Assembly (NCBI GenBank): GCA_035772405.1
Contig: JAYKKM010000310.1
Coordinates: 1,449,501 to 1,513,500, forward strand
Direction: 5' to 3'
Length of the DNA stretch: 64,000 nucleotides
Origin: Chrysogorgia sp. JL179-B06
Lineage: Eukaryota; Cnidaria; Anthozoa; Scleralcyonacea; Chrysogorgiidae
The notes under the pieces were generated by a model. It was not told the DNA's origin and ran no database searches. It saw only the letters and a program-made list of their open reading frames with translations. Made by a program: the position numbers and the translations under genes. This document shows positions 53,409 to 64,000 of this stretch, one piece after another. Position 1 is the first letter of the stretch. The number at the start of each line of letters is the position of its first letter.

Positions 53409-54536
53409 GTGTCTGTTGCTTGTGCAAGCCACTTGAAGAAGAGTTACTGCGAATGGGGAGGTTGGCTGCATAGCCTGGTGATTGTTAGGAAGAAAGACAA
53501 TAAGATTAGAATATGCATGGCTCAAATCTTAAATCGAGCAGTAATACGTGAACACTTTCCCATGCAGACCATGGAATATATCCTCAGCAGAATTTCCAAT
53601 GCAAAGGTTTTCAGTGTCCTCGATACCTGCCATGGGTTTTGGCAGGCGAAATTAGCCAATTAGAGCAGAAAGCTAGTCACCTTTAATACCCTTTTCGTTG
53701 GCTACCATTTGGAATTGCGTCAGCACCTGAGGTGTTCCAGATTTGTTTCAAGACATAGACGGGGTGGAAGTTAGTGATTGTAGATGACTTGGGAGTGTGG
53801 GGAGATGTTCAGCAGGATGACTTTGTCTGGTGTTGGATCGCTGTTTAGAAAGAAATCTCAAGTCGAAGCAAGATAAGTGCCAGTTTCGTATCTCGGAAGT
53901 CAGATACGTGGGGTATGTATTGAATGCAGATAGGCTTAAACCATATCCCCAGAAAATCGAAGTAATCAAAGAAATGGCTACCCCTACTAACTGCGAAGAG
54001 TTGCAGAGATTCTTGGGCGTTGTTATGTACGTGGCTAAATTCATTCCAAATATGGCTCAGGCGAGTGCTCTAATGTGCCAGCTGCTTGCGAAAGAGGTTG
54101 AATGGGTCTGGGATCAATCTCATGAGCAGGCATTTACAAGTTCGAAAAGAGAAATTACTAATGCAACAGTTCTAACGTTTTTCAACCAAAATGAAGTGTC
54201 AATGCCAGTTCCAAAGTAACGGGAGCAGTGATTCTACAAAACATCCGTCCAGTGCCATATACGTCAAAGGCGTTGATTAAGTGTCAACAGAATTATTCAC
54301 AGAAAGAGAGAGATATTACCGATAATGCTTGGTTGCAAACATTTTCACATTATTTATGCGAACAAAGTGAAGTAACAGTTGAATCTGATCATAAATCATT
54401 GGAAGTGATCTTAAAGAAATCCCTCTATCAAGCTCCACGACTTCAAAAACAAGAGGGTAAAGTCATACACAATAAAATAAAGTATATTTCTGACAGCCAT
54501 CTGGTTATCGCAGATGCTTTACCTAGAGTTAATTGA
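53409..54536 (+). pseudogene. Gypsy pol fragment: RT and RNase H
   Basis: Frame 53409-53663 reads LHSLVIVRKKDNKIRICMA, REHFPMQTMEYILSRISNAK and VFSVLDTCHGFWQAKL (RT). Near 53770 VIVDDLGVWG holds the VDD catalytic pair. Frame 53830-54219 has LDRCLERNLKSKQDKCQFRI, YVGYVLNADRLKPYPQKIEV and LQRFLGVVMYVAKFIPNMAQ. Frame 54228-54536 has PVPYTSKALIKCQQNYSQKE and VESDHKSLEVILKK (RNase H). It could be the pol of the same gypsy family as the gag at 45.93 kb. Several frame breaks. Confidence 0.85.
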
Positions 54537-54642
54537 TTGTTGCAGGGTAGTCATGTGACCGGTCGTCGGGAATATCTGATATTGTGTATTTCGTTTTGAG
54601 TTAGTGAGACGTTTTGTAATGGGCGGACGCTTTTTATGAGAA

Positions 54643-55200
54643 TCAAACTGCTTTTAATTTAGTAGGGCAAAGTTTCCACATTTCCCAAGAGTAAAAATTC
54701 CACAGAGTAAAAGCTTCTTCGACATCTGGCAAGGTTTCCACAACTGACTTATCAGGATACAACAATTTGTATGCATTGTTACAATTAACCAAATCTCTGT
54801 TGAAGCCATGTTCTTCAACAGCAACAGACAATAATGCATCTGCAGTTATGTCACCGGAAACCTTTATTGGCAAATTACTTCCTTTTCTCAGCAGATATCA
54901 CACCGACTTGAATTGTGGCGTCTACCTGTTCTTGTTTTTTTCTTTTTTGCACTCTTATGCGAAAACGTCTGTCTCCTTGCTTCTTCGCACACATGGTGGA
55001 AATCGGCGTATGACATAGGCTTATTTGTCGAACTTGACGAAGATGTCGAAGCATCATTTCCCCCTTTCACTAACGTACCACAATTGTGACAGTACTTAGC
55101 AGATAACGAAAGACCACAGCTTCTACAAAACATTCTACACGCACAAAATGAAAATTGCACCCAACATTCATCACCCGCAATCAGCGATTCGACCGCGGTT
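54643..55200 (-). pseudogene. Zinc-ribbon protein of a repeated family
   Basis: The minus-strand start MFCRSCGLSLSAKYCHNCGT is a short zinc ribbon (C-x2-C ... C-x2-C). A Ser run, MSYADFHHVCEEARRQTFSH and a Lys-rich run follow. Beyond a frame change at the Lys-rich homopolymer near 54935, VDATIQVGVISAEKRK continues. After another near 54873, PIKVSGDITADALLSVAVEE, HGFNRDLV, YKLLYPDKSVVETLPD ends at 54643. I recall a family in corals with this zinc ribbon and a C-terminal domain with a YxLLYPDxSxV motif. Function unknown. Both breaks fall at or near runs of A, so indels or sequence error are possible. A partial second copy lies at 61756-62040. Confidence 0.6.
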
Positions 55201-55240
55201 ATAACATAGTACATATGACATGCGACAGTGGCTAAAAATC

Positions 55241-55718
55241 ATTATAAACTTATCAGACCATATTATTTTGTTCTTCGTCGGTTTTTAACTTTTCCGTAAT
55301 GACCTTCATTCTAAAAGCAGGCGGTGGTATTTGATTTCTCCGGGGGAATGCGGGGTTGAAAGTTATTACGGCAAAATAAAAACCGGGCACCAGGTTATTA
55401 TGGAAAAATAACCTCCGACCAATTTATCTTGAAAATTAGCATAACAAATATTTATTGTATTTGGAACAAAACCATCCATCCATGCATACACACAACGTAA
55501 TAATAGAATGCATTTCCAATTCCCTAATTTCTCTCTTTTTAAAACAAGTTATTTGAAGCACGATAATTAGAAAACCTCCGAAGAACAAAAGAATATGGTC
55601 TGCTGAGCAAGTACTCGGGTATCGGTTTTTATTCAATTGTAAAGACCTCGGGGCCTGCGGCCCTCGGTCTTCACAGTTGAATAAAAACCTCCCCCTCGTA
55701 CTTTAACCTATATTTCCA
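55241..55718. other. Segment absent from the second copy, with a strong hairpin
   Basis: Sequence on both sides of this block is nearly identical to 61690-62090, but the block itself is missing there. It includes a palindrome at 55624-55689 with 27-bp arms (GGTTTTTATTCAATTGTAAA at the left). It is either an insertion here or a deletion in the other copy. No gene. Confidence 0.65.
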
Positions 55719-55979
55719 AACTCATAACACGTTTTCACTCATAATTTCTTATATTTTCAACAAAACAAATATTATAAATTAAACCAGTCATTTATCAACT
55801 ACAGATGCAACATGTATACTAAATACTTCTTTTAAACCATTTAAAACACCCCTTCACACCACCCACACCAGACAATTCAAACCTTCTTGGATACATTTCA
55901 CATATATACCATGATTTAAAAACACTTCACACATAACAAACTAACAGAACATGTAACATATCACCCACTGAACTTAACT

Positions 55980-56866
55980 CAATAAATCAACTTAGAAGCA
56001 ACAATGATCTCATAATGAAACCAGCAGATAAGGGAGGAGCCATTGTAATCTGGCCCAAAAATTACTATCTTGCTGAGGCTTATAAACAACCCAACACAAC
56101 CATTATTACAACAAATTAGAACGCTAGTTAAACAACTTTACAATGAAAATATTATACTGTAGACGACACAACTTTCAAATTCTTATGGCCACAAACTACT
56201 ACTAGAATGCCTGTACTATATCTCCTTCCCAAAATACACAAACCAGACATACCAGGCAGACCAATCATTTGAGGTTGTGGAGGTCCTGCAGAAAAACTGT
56301 CAGTTTTCTGATCACCTTCTCAAACCGTTAATGAAAACTATACCATCCTACGTTCAAGACAACTGATTTTCTTAAGAGTATTTTCACTGAATGAAAATCT
56401 ACCTACTAACCCCATACTGATCACTATAGATGTAAAAAGTCTATATACCAACATACCTAATGATGAAGGTATAAAAGCCTGTACTGACATGTTACAAGAT
56501 AACAGGCCAATCAACACAGAACACATGACTGATATACTCACACTCATACTCCAGAATAACTTTTTTACATTTAACAAACGAAACCTTCCTACAAATTCAC
56601 GGTACTGCAATGGGTTCACCCATGGCCCCCTCCTATGCAAACATATTCATGGCAGTCCTTGAAAAACAAATGCTTCAAAATGCACCCGATGGACCGGTAC
56701 CATTTGAATGGATCAGGTTCATAGATGACATTTTTGCATTGTGGACCCATGGAATTGATACATTGCATAAATTCATTGATTACATCAACAATTTCCACCC
56801 AACAATAAAATTTGAATACACATACTCCCACCAATCAGTTAATTTCCTGGATACTATTTCCTAACC
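55980..56866 (+). pseudogene. Penelope-like reverse transcriptase, first part
   Basis: Read across frames: NDLIMKPADKGGAIVIWPKN (about 56010), RMPVLYLLPKIHKPDIPGRP, ILITIDVKSLYTNIPNDEGI, then in frame 56610-56864 MGSPMAPSYANIFMAVLEKQ, IRFIDDIFALW (catalytic DD) and SHQSVNFLDT. These are the ordered RT motifs of Penelope-like elements. Several stops and frame changes. The RT is cut after NFLDT by a CR1 insertion and resumes at 58741. Confidence 0.88.
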
Positions 56867-58607
56867 CTAACCAAGAGGAACTTTGTTTTCCTGATCATCT
56901 TGACAAAACTGTACTTGCAAACGATATTGCCAGATTTTTTATTCACAAAGTGGAATGTATTCGTAACGACATCGACTCCATCTGTGTCAATCCATCAGAA
57001 CGAGACCTTGTACCAGCTGATAAGCCCATACTGAATACACATCAAGTCCTGGACTCTTTCAAAACATTAAATGAATGCGATGTATACGACATTATTCAAC
57101 GATCTGCTGAAAAATCTTGCGCATTCGATCCTATGCCGACCAATTTGATATGTGATCATTTGGACTTGTTGTTGCCAGTGATTTCAAAGAAGGAAAATAC
57201 TTCTCTCTCTAATGCATATTTCCTGGAAGAATGGAAGGAGGCGCTGGTTAAACCACGATTAAAAAATGGTGTTCGAGATCCAATTTTTAAAAACTTGCTT
57301 CCTATTAGTAACTTGCAATTTGTTTCTAAAATTACTGAAAGAGCAGCATTCGATCAGCTGTACGCGCATGTAACTGATGACTTATTTCCATCATTTCAGT
57401 CGACATACAGGCAATCTCACAGTACGGAAACGGCCTTGTTACGAGTTGTTAACGACATTTTGTTCAATATGAACCGGAAGCATGTGTCGCTTTTAATACT
57501 ACTTGATTTAAGTGCAGCATTTGATACTATAGACCATAATATCCTGTTACACCGCTTAGAGACCTCATTTGGCATCACAGGATCAGTGCTTAAATGGCTC
57601 TCTTCATATTTGTCTGATCGCACTCAACATGTTTCAGTGAATGGAGGACTGTCAGACACTTGTTGTGTGTCTTACGGTGTTCATCAGGGCTCTTGTTTAG
57701 GCCCCTTACTTTTTACAATTTATGCCAGCAAATTGTTTGACATTATCAAGACGTATTTACCTAAAGCTCACGCATACGCTGATGATACCCAGTTATATTT
57801 ATCGTTCAAACCGGACAGTTCTGTGAATGAAATGGAAGCATTGAATGCAATGGAACAGTGTACTAGAGCTGTCAGAACATGGATGATCACTGACAAGATG
57901 AAAATGAATGATGATAAAACAGAATTCATGATCATTGGGGCTCGTCAGCAACTTATGAAAGTCACTGCTGATAGATTAAACGTTGGAAACTCTAGTATAA
58001 CTGCAGTGAATGAAGCTAGAAATCTTGGAGTTTGGTTTGACTCAAAAATGAATTTTAATGTCCATATTACTAAAACATGTAACCGGGCCTTCTATTTCTT
58101 ATATAACATCCGACGTATCAGAAAATATCTTACACACGAGTCTGCGCAATCGCTTGTACTTGCTTTGGTTATTGGACACCTGGATTACTGCAACAGCCTC
58201 ATTTACGGATTACCAGAGAATCAAATTAGCAAGTTACAACGTGTTCAAAACGCAGCAGCCAGATTGGTCCCCACGTTTCTGTTATATCTCTCCTGTGTTG
58301 TACCGATTACACTGGCTCCCAGTGAAGTACAGAATTATTTACAAAGTCATTTTAATCACATTTGAGGCTATGCAAGGCCTTGCTAACTCCTAAACAAGAA
58401 TCACGCTATGGCTTATGCTCAAATAACGAACGCTATCTTGGACACCCCAAAGAAAGAACCAACAAAACTACAGGAGATAGAGCATTTGCTGCGGCAGCGC
58501 CAGCTTTGTGGAACTCGTTACCAACCAATCTTAGGGCTGAAAACAGTTTACCTATTTTTAAGTCACTTTTAAAAACTTATCTTTTTAAATTAGCTCATGA
58601 ACAGTAG
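56867..58607 (+). pseudogene. Reverse transcriptase of CR1 copy 5
   Basis: Almost the whole RT is open in 56812-58365 (517 codons, the first 18 belonging to Penelope sequence). It shows LLPISNLQFVSKITERAAFD, QSHSTETALLRVVNDIL, LLDLSAAFDTIDHNILLHRL, GVHQGSCLGPLLFTIYASKL, HAYADDTQLYLSF (catalytic YADD), NLGVWFDSKMNFNVHI, LDYCNSLIYGLP and LQRVQNAAARLV. The conserved PQG reads HQG. A frameshift near 58265 moves LHWLPVKYRIIYKV to 58058-58393, and another near 58375 moves the C-terminal block (GDRAFAAAAPALWNSLPTNL) to 58362-58607. This is the youngest-looking LINE of the window. Confidence 0.92.
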
Positions 58608-58740
58608 GTGTAGTTCCCATTGATTATAGTTTTAGTAATTTGTTAATTAATGTAATTGTATCTTATCTATCCTGATGTAAAGCGTATTAGATCATACATG
58701 CATGTATTTTGCGCTATATAAACATTAAACATTATTATTT
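56867..58740 (+). mobile_element. CR1-like LINE, copy 5, inserted in the Penelope element
   Basis: 5'-truncated, it starts with a TAACCCTAACC string, runs through the linker and RT, and ends in an ATT-rich tail at about 58728-58740. The hexamer ATACTA sits at both junctions (56850s and 58750s), consistent with a short target duplication. Confidence 0.88.
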
Positions 58741-59280
58741 ATTATGATATTATACTACCATTTACATCAACAAAGACAACCAATTTGGATCAGACCTATG
58801 CATCAAACCCACAGATAGAACCTTATTATTACACAATGACTCCTTCCACCCACCATCGTGCAAGGAAGGCATCGTCTTCAGCCAGGCACTTAGATATCGA
58901 CGTATTATCACAGACAACAAACTGCTACATAAAATACTTGACAACCTTTCATTATACTTGTTAACAGAGGACACAATCTAACCACAATTAACAAAGCATT
59001 TTTACAAGCTCAACAATACACACAATACGAACTACTATACAAGGAAAAACACCCTAATAACAAAACAAACCCTATCTTTTCTACCCCATTCAACAACAAC
59101 ACAACACACTTTGGACAAATATTACGTAAACATTGGCACATAATCGAAAATGACCCAACATTGAGCATTCTCTGGCCAGAAGCTCCAATTGTAGCATACC
59201 AAAGAAATAAGAATCTTAAAGATTCTCTTGTATGCACAAAACTGCGAACCGACACCACAACAAACACAGGTACACAATAA
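58741..59280 (+). pseudogene. Penelope-like reverse transcriptase, second part
   Basis: Continues the interrupted RT: TIYINKDNQFGSDLCIKPTD, FHPPSCKEGIVFSQALRYRR and IITDNKLLHKIL, then in another frame FGQILRKHWHIIENDPTLSI and NKNLKDSLVCTKLRTDTTTN. The FSQALR-RR and HW-II--DP-L blocks are standard after the Penelope catalytic core. No GIY-YIG endonuclease motif follows in any frame I checked, so the element is either endonuclease-free or truncated. Confidence 0.8.
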
Positions 59281-61404
59281 CTATATACCACAACATAACA
59301 CACACCAACCAACCACTACTACTACACAACATAATTCAATTTTCTGGTAGTTAAACCAATATTCTATGCTATCCAAATCCCACTGCTGGAGTGCCGACTG
59401 GAACTTCAAGAAACAAGCCAAATAAATCCTCCAAGACTACACTACAGTAACCCTATGGTGATAAAGACAACCTGAATAAACCAATGGTTCAACAAACAAG
59501 ATAACTTCAATATAAACTAACCACTGGCCAACAACCGTAAACATTATGGAACATTTCCTTCTACACCATATTTTCGATTAATTTCTATGCTCCTATACAT
59601 TCGAAAGATAATTAATCTGATATACACCACATATCTCACACTACAACAAATGCAATTAGTGTACAGCACTTCCTTTATACACAGATTTTTACCACAATGT
59701 AATTTAATTAATAGATGCTCTCGCATCCACACTTACAGTACACACATACAATTCCAGTCTGGGGAGATGACTGGGGGACCTCTACCGATGCTAACCCTTG
59801 TCCTAACCCACATCACCTACACCAACTCCTACCCTTATAAAAATGCATCGAGGTGGTCCTTTCAGACTATCCCTTTTGACCCACTATTCACCCACGATTA
59901 TATACTATTATCTACACACACTATATCTTCAATCAATTGTGTGTAAGCTATATATACAGTATACCAACAGTCCATGTCATCCAAATACCATAATTTGAAT
60001 AATACCAATTTAAAGAATACCCAAGCAAACAGGATAACAATATGAAGAATACAATAACTCCGTGATGATAAAGATAATCAATGACCAGGATAAACCAACC
60101 GATGAACAACCAGGATGACTCCAATATATACCAAAAACTGGTCAACTACAACCAAGATGACTCAATGAACATTATATATCGTATATATTATTCTTCCACA
60201 AACCTAATATGGCAGATTTTCCATATTATACATGTGTAATTGTGTATATGTTCGGACCATCTAGTGGTTCGAAAACCCATATTATATATCACCCATACAC
60301 ATAATAATATACTAAACTAATTTTGACACATCACTTTTATTCATCATGATGTCGTTCGAATAATTATTTCAATACTCCTAGAATTCATAGTACATATTAC
60401 CACTGTATATACACAATGATACACTAAACAATCAATACCTATATATAACTAACATCTCCATTGTATTACACTACCTAAGGTTTGGGCTGGGAGGTTACTC
60501 ATGGGACCTTAATTCATTTTGATACATGTCCTAACCCTTTTCCCATTCCTACAAATAAAACCCACTAACCCGAACCCTAATAGGACTGCATCTTATGGAT
60601 ATGGACCCTTACGAGTCATCCTGTTCACTCATCCACCTAACGTATGGGTCACTCATTACATTCAACATGGTTCCTCTGTTCCTCAACTTCAACAAATTTT
60701 GTAATAATATTCAGTGAATACTATACTGTACTTTCATTTACATCAACAGTCTTGAAGGCAATTAAATTCTACACAGGTCCTAACCCTTATTACAGTCCTA
60801 CACACAATACCCACAACTCGAACCCTATTATAGGACCCAATCCTATGGACCCTTTTAGTTATCCTACTCAGTTCATCCACTCACCTAAATAGTGGCAATT
60901 CATGACATATATGGTTCCTAGGCCCATCAACATTCACCGGTTCTGTATAATATATAGCAAGACACTACATCAGTCTCCATCAACATTCCCCTCTACAGTC
61001 ATCTGTCTACAATCAACAACAAACTCATCTTCGTGTTCCACCAATTATTATCTCCCTTACTATCCCCTAAACACATGGACCAACCCCCTTACCACCAACA
61101 CGCACTTAGACCTGTTAACTAACAACGCAACTGACGTATATACTCTATTACCATCGAACAAACGCCCTCAGTCACAATTAGCATTTGACGCAAGTAGAAC
61201 TCCGAGATCAAGAACGAGCAATGAACCAACGAGATCTTTACAACGAACCTTCAACCTACACCATGGCACGACGCGTTGGACTTTCCAGAAACAACAACAC
61301 GTTTGGTAAGCAATCACTTTTTTCCTTACAGTTACATGTATATTTTGTTTACTCCGCGCATTATTGTTTATCTTCCAACGAGAATAACATCTACTGCCAA
61401 CCCG
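59281..61404. other. Non-coding 3' part of the Penelope region with imperfect repeats
   Basis: Only short frames without motifs. Blocks built from CCTAACCC, CGAACCCTAATAGGAC and TATGGACCCTTT-like words followed by TCATCCAC-CACCTAA recur at about 59790, 60527-60640 and 60775-60890. They look like degenerate copies of one unit. A frame at 61185-61592 overlaps the ribozyme motif and is probably not a gene. Confidence 0.5.
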
Positions 61405-61454
61405 ATACCCTGCTGAAGAGACCAATAAAGGTCGAAATGCGTACAGGGTTATCC
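61405..61454 (+). ncRNA. Hammerhead ribozyme motif (minimal type I)
   Basis: All parts are present in 50 nt. Stem I is GATACCCTG (61405-61413) with CAGGGTTATC (61445-61454): nine pairs and one bulged U. The core CTGAAGA is 61414-61420. Stem II is GACC/GGTC with an AATAAA loop (61421-61434). GAAA is 61435-61438. A very short stem III/loop TGCG and the cleavage-type GTA follow (61442-61444). This minimal form with a tiny stem III is the form described for Penelope-like elements. Such motifs may cut the RNA mainly as dimers. Confidence 0.85.
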
Positions 61455-61689
61455 CGCATGTTATGCTATGCACTATACAATTATACGCATCTTTACTCTC
61501 TGTTTCTGTATTTTATTCATACCTTTTATTCAGTTTACACTGCATTGTCCAGCGTGCATTGCAATATGATACGTATTACAGTCAGTGGCTAAATGCGCTT
61601 ATTGTTACAATCCCTGTCCCCATAGTTTTCTACATTTACATATACAGGACATCATTGTGGTTCCCATTACCTACTCCAAAACCAAAAAC

Positions 61690-62090
61690 CAGCAGATATC
61701 ACACCAACTTGAATTGTGGCGTCCACCTGTTCTTGTTTTTTTCTTTTTTGCACTCTTATGCGAAAACGTCTGGAAATCGGCGTACTGTTGTATTTGTCGA
61801 ACTTGACGAAGATTTCGAAGCATCATTTCCCCCTTTCACTAACGTACCACAATTGTGACAGTACTTAGCACATAAAACCAACGAAAGACCACAGCTTCTG
61901 CAAAACATGCTACACGCACATAATGAAAATTGCACCCAACATTCATCATCCGCAATCAGCGATTCGACCACGGTTATAACAGCATCAACCTCTGCGACAT
62001 AGTGGATAAAAATCATTCCAAACTCATTACACGTTTTCACTCATAATTTCTTATATTTTCAACAAAACAAATATTATAAATTAAAACCAA
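61690..62090 (-). repeat. Second copy of the zinc-ribbon gene segment
   Basis: Nearly identical to 54890-55240 plus 55715-55787, on the same strand. The frame 61756-62040 repeats MFCRSCGLSL...AKYCHNCGT but lacks the C-terminal half, and a deletion between 61771 and 61772 removes the SYADFHHVCEEARRQ part. The two copies bracket the Penelope/CR1 block. Confidence 0.85.
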
Positions 62091-62470
62091 GCTAATTTTA
62101 AACTTCTCTTTGTGTTTTATAGCGCCAAAAATAGTGGCGCTCGTTTACTAATAATAAACAAAACCCTATGAACAGATATTAGAAAATCTCGATATTGAAT
62201 GTGTGCGTGCAGGAGAAAAATAATAAAATGCATTAAACGGGTGTTTATATGGAGGCGAGCTAGCCTGGGTACCCAGGCTGGCAGCCGTACTGAGCTGATT
62301 TTCATTTCGTGTTTACATGAAGAGGGCTAGCCCACCTACCTGGGCTGGTGTAATGGTGTGTTTACCGAGCTATATATATAAACTATATTATATATTCGAA
62401 CGCCGTTCGCTAGGTATTTCCTATCCCAACCATTACCCCCTCTATCGCATTGGAAATCTCTGTAGAGAAG
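62091..62470. other. Non-coding stretch with a palindrome
   Basis: A perfect 18-bp palindrome AGCCTGGGTACCCAGGCT lies at 62262-62279, with related GGCTAGCCC and CCTGGGCTGG words to 62349. Such AGCCTGGGTACC motifs look like a short dispersed repeat. No gene. Confidence 0.5.
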
Positions 62471-63311
62471 AGAGGAACTGTGCTGCACTTAGAATTTTTT
62501 CCCGTCAGACGAATTATTCAAAGCAAGTGCTATGGATGGTGTTTTTGAAAATACAAGCGAATTAGACGAAAGCGTAACTGTCTTCTTGGACGTTGGCTGT
62601 GGATACTCTGGTGGTCCAAATGGAAGTCCATGTTCAGGAATGTTCTGTAAAGAAGCGATGTTCTTTAACCTTAACAACTGCATGGAGTTGAGCAGCACTG
62701 AACTCGACCTTGTGATTTTAGCAAATATACAGGCATCCAGTCATGGGCACGACGATGGAGAAAAACGAAAGGCGTCCACGGTGCTCTTTCACCTTCAAGT
62801 CAATTCCAATATGCAAAGAAATGTTTCTATGTCTATATGGAGCAAGTGACTCCAGGTTTCGTTCACTGAAAGAGCATTATGAAGTCTGTGGAATCACTCC
62901 CAGAGTTCACGGAAACGAAAAGCAACTACCTAGCAACACCCTTTCACAATCAGCTGTGAACGATATTGCGACGTTTATTTCCAACTACGCAGAAGAAAAT
63001 GCCATTGAGCTTCCCGGAAGAATTCCTGGTTATAAAAAGGACGATATGAAACTGTTATCTTCCTCAGAAAACAAATCAAATGTTTGGAGGGCTTACAATG
63101 CAAGCTGGGAATCTTCGGAAAAGACCGCTGTCAGCTACTCGAGTTTGTCGACTTGTGGAATACGCTTTTTCCGAATGTTGTTGTAGCCAAGCCAATGACC
63201 GATTTGTGCGGCACATGTCAGGCAAATACAGCGAAACTTCAACGCTCTGTGAATTTACCAGATGAAGAGAAATCAGCTTGCGTTAAATCGCAAGAAGTTC
63301 ATTTAGCCAAG
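62470..63311 (+). pseudogene. Transposon-like repetitive-family gene, N-terminal part
   Basis: Frame 62532-62849 has the start (DVGCGYSGGPNGSPC, NNCMELSSTELDLVILANIQ). After a shift near 62750, frame 62743-63186 has RPRCSFTFKSIPICKEMFLC, KEHYEVCGITPRVHGNEKQL and LPGRIPGYKKDDMKLLSS. After another near 63120, WNTLFPNVVVAKPMTDLCGT and CQANTAKLQRSVNLPDEEKS follow (zinc-type CGTC). An apparent splice donor AAG|GTAAGG ends it at 63311. I recall this as a large family in cnidarians, likely transposase-derived, with its catalytic part in a later exon. Two frame breaks suggest a pseudogene. Confidence 0.6.
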
Positions 63312-64000
63312 GTAAGGCCCAACCTCGTTCCCAGGGTCTTATCTCCGCAAGGCCTTGGAAGGAAACGCGCGCTTAAATGTGTCTATGCGACTCAAAACTC
63401 ATCTGGCTGAGCCTGAGCAGAAAATAGGCTGTAAATATTTCGCTGACAGTGTTTCTCACGCTACTGTCGATGTGCGAAAAAAACCTGCAAAGTAAAACCA
63501 CACGATCTGCTGGCCTCTTTACCCACAGTTTTGTCACCTTTCTTGCGCGTGACTGATTCCTTTCGATTCTTACAAAATGGGCTATTATTCTTTCTACCAA
63601 TCGTTGACTTTCTGCAGCAGGTATTTTCAACGGAAAGAAAGCAGAAAATTTTACAAGGGGTGTAAGCTCACTTCAACCGACTGACGCACAAGCTTGTACC
63701 AACTACATGTACATCCTAACATCCTATCGATCGAAGCTTGTAAAAATATTGTCTTTCCATGGTGAAATGGTTAATTTGTCCTATGTTAATAACGCACTCT
63801 CAATACGAAATGAAAACATGATGACATTTTAATAAATTTATTGTCTTTGGTGTTCTCTCGTTGATAACATTTACATATAAACAAAACATTTAACATCAAC
63901 ATTAGATTTGCGAGTCGTAAATTTGGTGGTTTGAAATTAATTTAAACTGATAAGTAATGAAATAAATACTAATTGCTGCTATTAAAGTACTTATGCCGGT
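63312..64000. other. Non-coding end of window with a repeat motif I associate with corals
   Basis: Just after the splice donor, CCAACCTCGTTCCCAGGGTC at 63320-63339 matches the end of a short repeat that I remember as very common in coral genomes. Its partner end is not seen nearby. The rest is AT-rich, with no supported frame. Confidence 0.45.

Noticed and set aside
61185..61592. 135-codon ORF overlapping the ribozyme
   Set aside because: No family motif. The strongly paired RNA structure explains conservation better than coding does.

Overview
This is nuclear DNA from an animal, most likely an anthozoan cnidarian such as a coral or sea anemone. The genes have introns, for example a GTAAGT/TAG intron of 126 bp in the THAP gene. 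The window is packed with eukaryotic transposons: CR1/L2-type LINEs, Penelope, Ty3/gypsy, Helitron, PIF/Harbinger, P and several MITEs. Some protein families and a short repeat motif near 63.32 kb resemble ones I remember as abundant in coral genomes. No database search was possible, so the taxon is an inference. I see no rRNA, tRNA, CRISPR or bacterial operon, and no convincing intact host gene. Almost every coding stretch is transposon-derived and most are decayed.

Layout. 0.6-4.1 kb is a nearly full-length but broken CR1/L2-like LINE (+). 5.4-11.0 kb is a 3'-truncated Helitron (-) with a 2A-like peptide, an OTU protease domain, a 57-bp coding minisatellite and the HUH part of Rep, but no helicase. 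13.6-17.6 kb (-) and 20.1-21.9 kb (+) are decayed members of large repetitive families. The first of these looks DDE/integrase-like. 22.2-24.85 kb is a second CR1-like LINE with a (TTA)n tail, followed by a hAT-type MITE with a perfect 8-bp target duplication.

The centrepiece, 25.08-31.13 kb, is a 6.0-kb P-superfamily transposon that looks complete. It has perfect 34-bp terminal inverted repeats, a 7-bp direct flank and 13-bp subterminal inverted repeats. It carries two open, convergent genes: a 902-aa THAP/P-type transposase with its DDE residues, and a 413-aa C2H2 protein with a motif block like the C-terminal part of P transposases.

31-35.6 kb holds unrecognised ORFs, a tandem repeat and a palindromic MITE. 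35.6-38.2 kb is a third LINE. 38.2-41.2 kb is a degraded Ty3/gypsy element (-) with a MITE inserted in its integrase. 41.5-42.1 kb is a Penelope-like tail with a hammerhead-like motif. 42.6-44.0 kb is a zinc-binding repetitive-family pseudogene. 45.7-48.6 kb is a gypsy gag broken by one LINE tail and abutted by another LINE. 48.9-50.9 kb is a PIF/Harbinger transposase facing a MADF-BESS gene. 51.0-52.0 kb is a LINE 5' end with a 2A-like peptide, cut by a TTAA-flanked MITE. 53.4-54.5 kb is a gypsy pol fragment. 54.6-62.1 kb is a zinc-ribbon gene fragment duplicated on both sides of a Penelope-like element, which is itself split by a CR1 insertion. A near-perfect hammerhead ribozyme motif lies at 61.405-61.454 kb. 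62.5-63.3 kb is another transposon-like pseudogene (+).

How the genes work together: the only set that looks capable of acting is the P-like pair. The transposase and the C2H2 partner sit head-in from opposite ends and may act as a split transposase. All other systems show frameshifts, stops or missing catalytic parts.
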